Source of the DNA: Nelumbo lutea
Taxonomy: Eukaryota; Streptophyta; Magnoliopsida; Proteales; Nelumbonaceae
NCBI GenBank assembly: GCA_022828595.1
Contig: JAKGHH010000002.1
Location: 105,459,254-105,523,253, forward strand
Direction: 5' to 3'
DNA length: 64,000 nt
A model generated the notes under the pieces. It ran no database searches and was not told where the DNA came from. It saw only the letters and a program-made list of their open reading frames with translations. Position numbers and translations under genes: made by a program. This document shows positions 24,301 through 30,300 of the stretch, piece after piece. The number at the start of each line of letters is the position of its first letter. Position 1 is the stretch's first letter.

Positions 24301-27300
24301 AAAACTACTTGTGGGCCAAAATAGCTAAGGAAATATGAGATGTTATGAAGGAAACCTACTCTCAGCCTCTTAATGTTGCTAGGGCTTATGAGCTAAAATG
24401 TGAGGTTAAAAATTTAAGGCAAGGAGAGAAACAGGTCTCTGTTTACTTTTCAACCCTAAAATCTCTGTGGCATGAAATTGATCATCTTGAAACAATTGAG
24501 TGGGAGAGTCAAAAATATGCACAAACATATAGAAAGCAGGTTGAAACTAACAGAGCTTTTGAGTTCCTTGCTGGTCTGAACTCTAAATATGACATTGTGA
24601 GACAACAGTTGTTGACAAGCGATAGTGTGACTTCATCACAAGCCTATTCCCTAGTGCATAGTGAAGAAACTAGGAGAAAGGTTATGTTGCAGCAACAACC
24701 CTCTGAATTAGCCTTGATAGCAGTTAGACCTAAATCTGGGGGGGATAAGGAGAAGAATGAAGCTAAGAAGGACTTAGTAATGTGAACATTGCAAGAAACC
24801 TAAACATACTAAGGACACCTGTTGGAAGTTGCACCCTCATCTAGTTTCAGCAAAGCTCAGAAATAAGAAAGGGAATGCTAGTATGGTTAACACTAAATAG
24901 TACAACTTCATCAGGCACAAGAGATGCTCCTCTAGATACCCTAGCTGTAATCTGAGCTGCTCTAACTCAGCTAGAAAATGAATTTAGTAATTCAGCTCAG
25001 CCTACATCAGCTCAACAGCCTACTTCAACCCTTGCTCATATAGGCAAAAGAGCTACTACTTGTCATGCTTCTATCCCAGGTAATACTAGACCTTCCTGGG
25101 TAATATATTCAAATGCTTCAGATCATATGACCAGCATATCTTATTTAACACCTATTGTTTATCCTCTGGAAGAGACAAAGTTTCTATTGTTGATGGCTCT
25201 CTTGTACTAATTTCTAGCAAGGGAGACATCAAATTATCATATACCATCACCCTATCCTCAGCTTTGCATGTTCCCAAGATTAGTGCTAACTTACTTTCAG
25301 TTAGTAGTATTACTAAAAATCAAAACTGTTCGGTAACTTTTTTCCCTGACTGATGTATTTTTCAGGATCTGGAAACGAAGAAAGTGGTTGGAATTGGCTG
25401 TGAGATGAATGGAGTCTACCTGTTGGAACATTCATAGGAGGAGTAGAGTGAAGCAGGGAAAATGTTTGTTTCTCAGTCTTGTAGTAAGATTATGCTTTGG
25501 CACGACCGCTTAGGTCATTTATCTTTTGGATCTTTAAAAAGTCTTTTTCCAAACTTGTTTGAGTCAGTAGAAGTGTCTGGGATAAATGTGAAAGTTGTGA
25601 ACATGCAGAACATAGTAGATCATCTTATCCTTTAAGTGATAAAAGACGCAACCTTCCTTTTGAGATTGTGCATACTGTTGTTTGGGGGCCCTACCATACT
25701 CCCACCATGGGGGGTATAGCTATTTCTTATTATTTGTTTATGACTATACTCGTTTTTCATAGGTCTATCTTATGTACTCTCGAGATGAGGTCCCCTCTTT
25801 GACCCAAGCTTTCCATTAGATGATCCTAACTCAATTTGAAACCAAGATCAAGATTCTTAGATCTAATAATGCAAAGGAATGCTTTGCAAAACCCTTGGCT
25901 TCCTATTTCCTTGATCATGGGATCATTCATCAGAGCACCTATCCTCACACACCTCAACAAAACGGGGTTGCTGAGAGAAAAAAACAAACATATTTTAGAG
26001 GTAGCTAGAAGCATTATGCTCAACTCCAATGTTCCCATACGCTTCTAGGGAGATGCAATCCGTACAACCATATACCTCATTAATAGGGTTCCTTTACGGG
26101 TCCTAAATATGCAAACATTGTTCAATCTTCTATATCCAGATAAGGACTTATTCACTATTCCCCTCAAAACTTTTGGGTGTACTTGTTTTGTTCAAATCCT
26201 TGGACCTCATCGCTCCAAGTTTGATCCCAAGGCCACTAAGTGTATTTTCCTTGGGTATACACAAAATCAAAAGGGATATTGCTGTTATGAGCCAGTTTCA
26301 AGGAAGTGCTTTGTGTCCATGGATGTCACCTTCTTTGAGGATATGCCCTACTATCATAAGGCTTCTCCTCAGGGGGAGAATAGTAAAGAAGGGATTTCAG
26401 TTTCAACTCCAAGAGTTCCTTTACCTGTCCCAGTTACTGAGGGGGGGAGTTGCGAAGAAGGTTGTCAAAAATGCAGGGAGTTGAGAATGTATCACAGAAA
26501 GTGGTGGAGGCAGGTTGATTCTCATACTCAACAGCAATCCAAACCAGTTCCAACAGCTTCTACAACTCCAAACCCAAACACTACTATTGCTCCCACTATT
26601 GATCCCACTGTTACAGAGGTTCAGCCTTCACCAAGAGATGACCTTAATCTTCCAATTGCTATTCGTAAAGGGAAGCGTCGTTGCACCTCATCCACTGCCC
26701 ATTGCATCTCCAAGTTCCTTTCCTATAATTATCTCTCAGAATCCTACAGATCTTACTTAGCATCTATTTCTGCTATTCCTATACCCAGAAAAGTGCAAGA
26801 AGCTCTTTTGATACCTGAATGGAAGGAAACGATGCAAGTAGAGATGGATGCTGTTGTCAAGAACAACACATGGGAACTAGCTAAACAGCCTGAAGGGAAG
26901 AAACCTGTTGGATGTAGATGGGTGTTTACTGTGAAATATACTGTTGATGGTACTGTAGAGAGGTATAAGGCCAGATTGGTTGCAAAGGGATTTACACAAA
27001 CTTATGGCATAGACTATAAAAAAACCTTTACACCTGTTGCAAAAATGAACACTATCAAAATTTTTCTATCCATTGCTGCAAACTTCACATGGCCACTATT
27101 TCAGCTGGATGTTAAGAATGCCTTGCTCGACGGAGACTTGCAAGAGGAAATATACATGGAATTACCCCCTGGTTTTTATAGTATAGAAGCAGGAAAAAAA
27201 GTTTGCCTTTTTGAAGAAGGCCTTGTACGGGCTGAAACAATCCCCGAGAGCTTGATTTAATAGGTTTAGACTAGCTTTGGACAAATTCAGATACATATAG

Positions 27301-30300
27301 GCTCAATCAGATCACACTCTCTTCTTTAAGAAGACAAGTCATTCCCTGACTCTACTTGTAGTCTATGTAGATGACATTGTGATAACAGGAAGTGACATTA
27401 GTGAAATTGAAACCCTTAAACAGCACCTTTACAAGGAATTTGAAGTGAAAGACCTAGGAAAGTTACACTATTTCCTAGGAATTGAGGTAGCTCAATCTAA
27501 GCATGGCATTTTCATCTACCAAGTGAAGTATGTTCTGGACTTATTGGAAGAAACTGGTAAGTTAAGAGTGAAACCTACCGATACTCCCATTGAGCTTAAC
27601 CATAAGATAAGTGCAAAAAGTGGAGAACTCCTTGAGGACAAGGCTATGTACCAAAGGCTGGTTGTGAAACTTCTTTATCTCTATCTAACCCAACCAAATA
27701 TTTCTTATGCCATCAGTGTTGTCAGTCAATACATACATTCTCTCAGGACCACCCATCTCCTTGCAGTAGAAAGGATCCTTGCCGGCTTAAAGAGATGTCC
27801 GGAGAGAATTATATTCTTCAATAATAATGGTAATATGAAAATAGAATTGTATACAGATGCGGATTGGGCTGAATGTGTTGATGATAGGAGGTCTACCTCT
27901 GGATATTGTGCATTTGTGAGGGGAAATCTTGTTTCGTAGAGAAGCAAGAAACAAAATGTTGTTGCTCACTCCAGTGCAGAAGCGGAATACAGATCCATGG
28001 CCAATGGTGTTGCAGAAGTGTTATGGCTGAGATCCTTGCTTAATGAGTTGGAGGTTGATTATGAGAAGCCTCTGATGTTGTATTGTGATAATCAAGTTGC
28101 AAGCTGCAATTAATATTGCCACAACCCAATACAGCATGACAAGACTAAGCATATCGAGGTTGATAGACAATTTACCCGAGAGCAAGTCGCATCTCAAGAA
28201 GTATGCCTTCTTCACATTGCCTCAGACATGCAGTTAGCTGATCTCTTAACCAAAGCAGTCACAAAAGGCAAATTGGAGACAGATCTACGCAAGTTGGGCA
28301 TGACAAATATCTACTCCCAACTTGAGGGGGAGTGAAGAAATAATTGGTTAGTGTGTGGTTTCACACCCACACCTAGTTGTTTCTAATTTCTTTTATTAGT
28401 AGTTTCTAATTTCTTTTATTAGTAGTTTCTAATTTCTTTTTAGTAGTTTCTAATTTCTGTTAAGTTGGGCAGGCTGGCCTTATTGTTTCTAATTTTTGTT
28501 TATTTCCTATTCTTGTAAGGATCCTAAAAGCTATAAATAAAGGAGTGTATGGAGCGGCAAATCATTCACTACCGAACCCCTTCCTTCTTCTCTCTCTCTC
28601 TCTCTCTTTTCTTCTCTTCAAACCCGTAATATAGTAAACAGTTCTTCTTCTTCTTCTTTCAAGTTTGTGCAAGCTGAGCATGATAGATATCTATGCTCAA
28701 TTTGAGGGGGAGTGTTGTGGGCCATAAGTTACTGTTATATGGGCTAGGCTATAATGTTCTTTCTTGGTATATCTTCCTTATATACTGTTTAATGACCCTG
28801 GGCTTATGCTATGTACTACCTACTAATGGGGGGCAGCTTTGTACCTTCCTGTATTTTGAAATCTCTCATTTAAATACAAAGTTAGGACTGAAAAGAGTAG
28901 CCACCACTCACTTTAACCTAGGGCTGAAAACCTTCAATACATATATTACATTCTTAGATATTCTGAATATTTTTTGGACAAACCAATAAGAGTCGATTGA
29001 TCTTGATAACACAACCATAGTGTGAAAGATCATACTTTATGAGCAATGTTTTGAAAATCGTAATTGTATCGTAAATCATAAGATCATTTCTAATTTTTAA
29101 AAACTTGCCAAAAAAATTAATATAGATGTGCTTAAATGGAAAACATAAATAGAGAAGTGATTCTACTTCTTTTAATTCATACCTACCACATATGTACCTA
29201 AAACAATAGAATTTACTACTTGTGCAATATTAGTCTAAGATGACAAAATCAACTTTGACTTGAAAGTCAAATAATCCACATACAATGGCTCTATATCCTA
29301 CATATGATGGAAAACAAACTCAATGTATGGTCTTAAATAACAAAACTAAATCAACTTCTAATAAGGTTCTTAAAACAAGTCGCCCTTGACAAAACTAAAT
29401 ATAAATAAAACAAAATGACAAAGCAGAGAACTAATTATTAGTTCAAGGTAGCTCATTGGGTAAAAACTTTGGACAGCTTCCAAGATTTCTCAGTCACTGA
29501 CATCCTAAGAGCTTGGACTGAAGTAGCATAATCTGTGAGAGTAAAAAAAATAAGAGTGGAGTGGAAACCTCCAAAAGGCAACAAAATCAAATTGAACTTT
29601 GATGGGATATCCCTTGGCAATCTGGGTTTGTCAGTAATAGGAGTAATCAGAAATTCTGCAAGGAAGATTTTGGCATTGTTTTCAGGGCCAATTGGGATGG
29701 GAAATTCCTTGAAGGCTGAACTGCTGGCATTACTACATTGTCTCCAGATGGAAAAGCAGTTGAGATTTAGGCAAATTGAGGTGGAAAGAGACTCAAAAGT
29801 AGTCATTTCACGGTCAAGTTACAACAGACGTACTCCTTGGACTTTCAAACATGTGATAAGGGATGTTGAAAAGATTGCATAGGATATAGAGACTGAATTC
29901 AATTGGGTCAAAAGGAGTGCAGATGGGTTAATTAATTCCCTTGCCAAACAAGGGGCTTTGAGGCAGCAACTATTCCGGGCTTCTATGTATCTTGGGACTG
30001 AAAATTGTACTATTTTGGGGATGAAAGTTGGGACTGACACTCCCATCACCAAATTGTACTAATCTCTGTCATTCAAACATAATAAAATAAAATATATTTC
30101 CTTTTGATCGAAAAAATTATTAGCTGAATTGATTTAAATTACATCAATCGTATAAATCATAAGATTTATGAATCAAATCGTAGGATTCAAGCAAAAACCG
30201 CAAGATTTTTGCAGACTAGGATTCACACATGATATTCAAATTGAAACCCTTGGGATTCATAATTCGAAACGTGAATTGTATCATAAATCATAAGACTTTG

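Larger units (their letters stand above)
23136..28664 (+). mobile_element. Ty1/copia retrotransposon C, full length, degraded
   Basis: LTRs are at 23136-23468 and 28333-28664, with the perfect 5-base duplication TTGTG (23131-23135, 28665-28669). The primer site TGGTATCAGAGC is at 23469-23480 and a polypurine tract TTGAGGGGGAG abuts the 3' LTR. Gag, protease, integrase, RT and RNase H are all present in copia order but contain stops, frameshifts and active-site changes. Removing the element with one duplication rejoins the copia B pol frame exactly. It therefore inserted while that frame was still continuous at this point. Confidence 0.93.
16430..28936 (+). mobile_element. Ty1/copia retrotransposon B, host of three nested insertions
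   Basis: The element is bounded by the 5-base duplication ATACA (16425-16429 and 28937-28941). Its 5' LTR is 16430-16502 plus 21557-21586, interrupted by the gypsy element. The primer site TGGTATCAGAGC is at 21587-21598 and the 3' LTR is 28713-28936. Inside, a copia-like gag (about 22070-22960) runs straight into the end of pol ([11 protein letters not shown] near 23070), so protease, integrase and RT are deleted. A Mutator-like MITE sits in gag and copia C sits in the last codons of pol. Gag contains stops. The element can only be passive. Confidence 0.85.
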
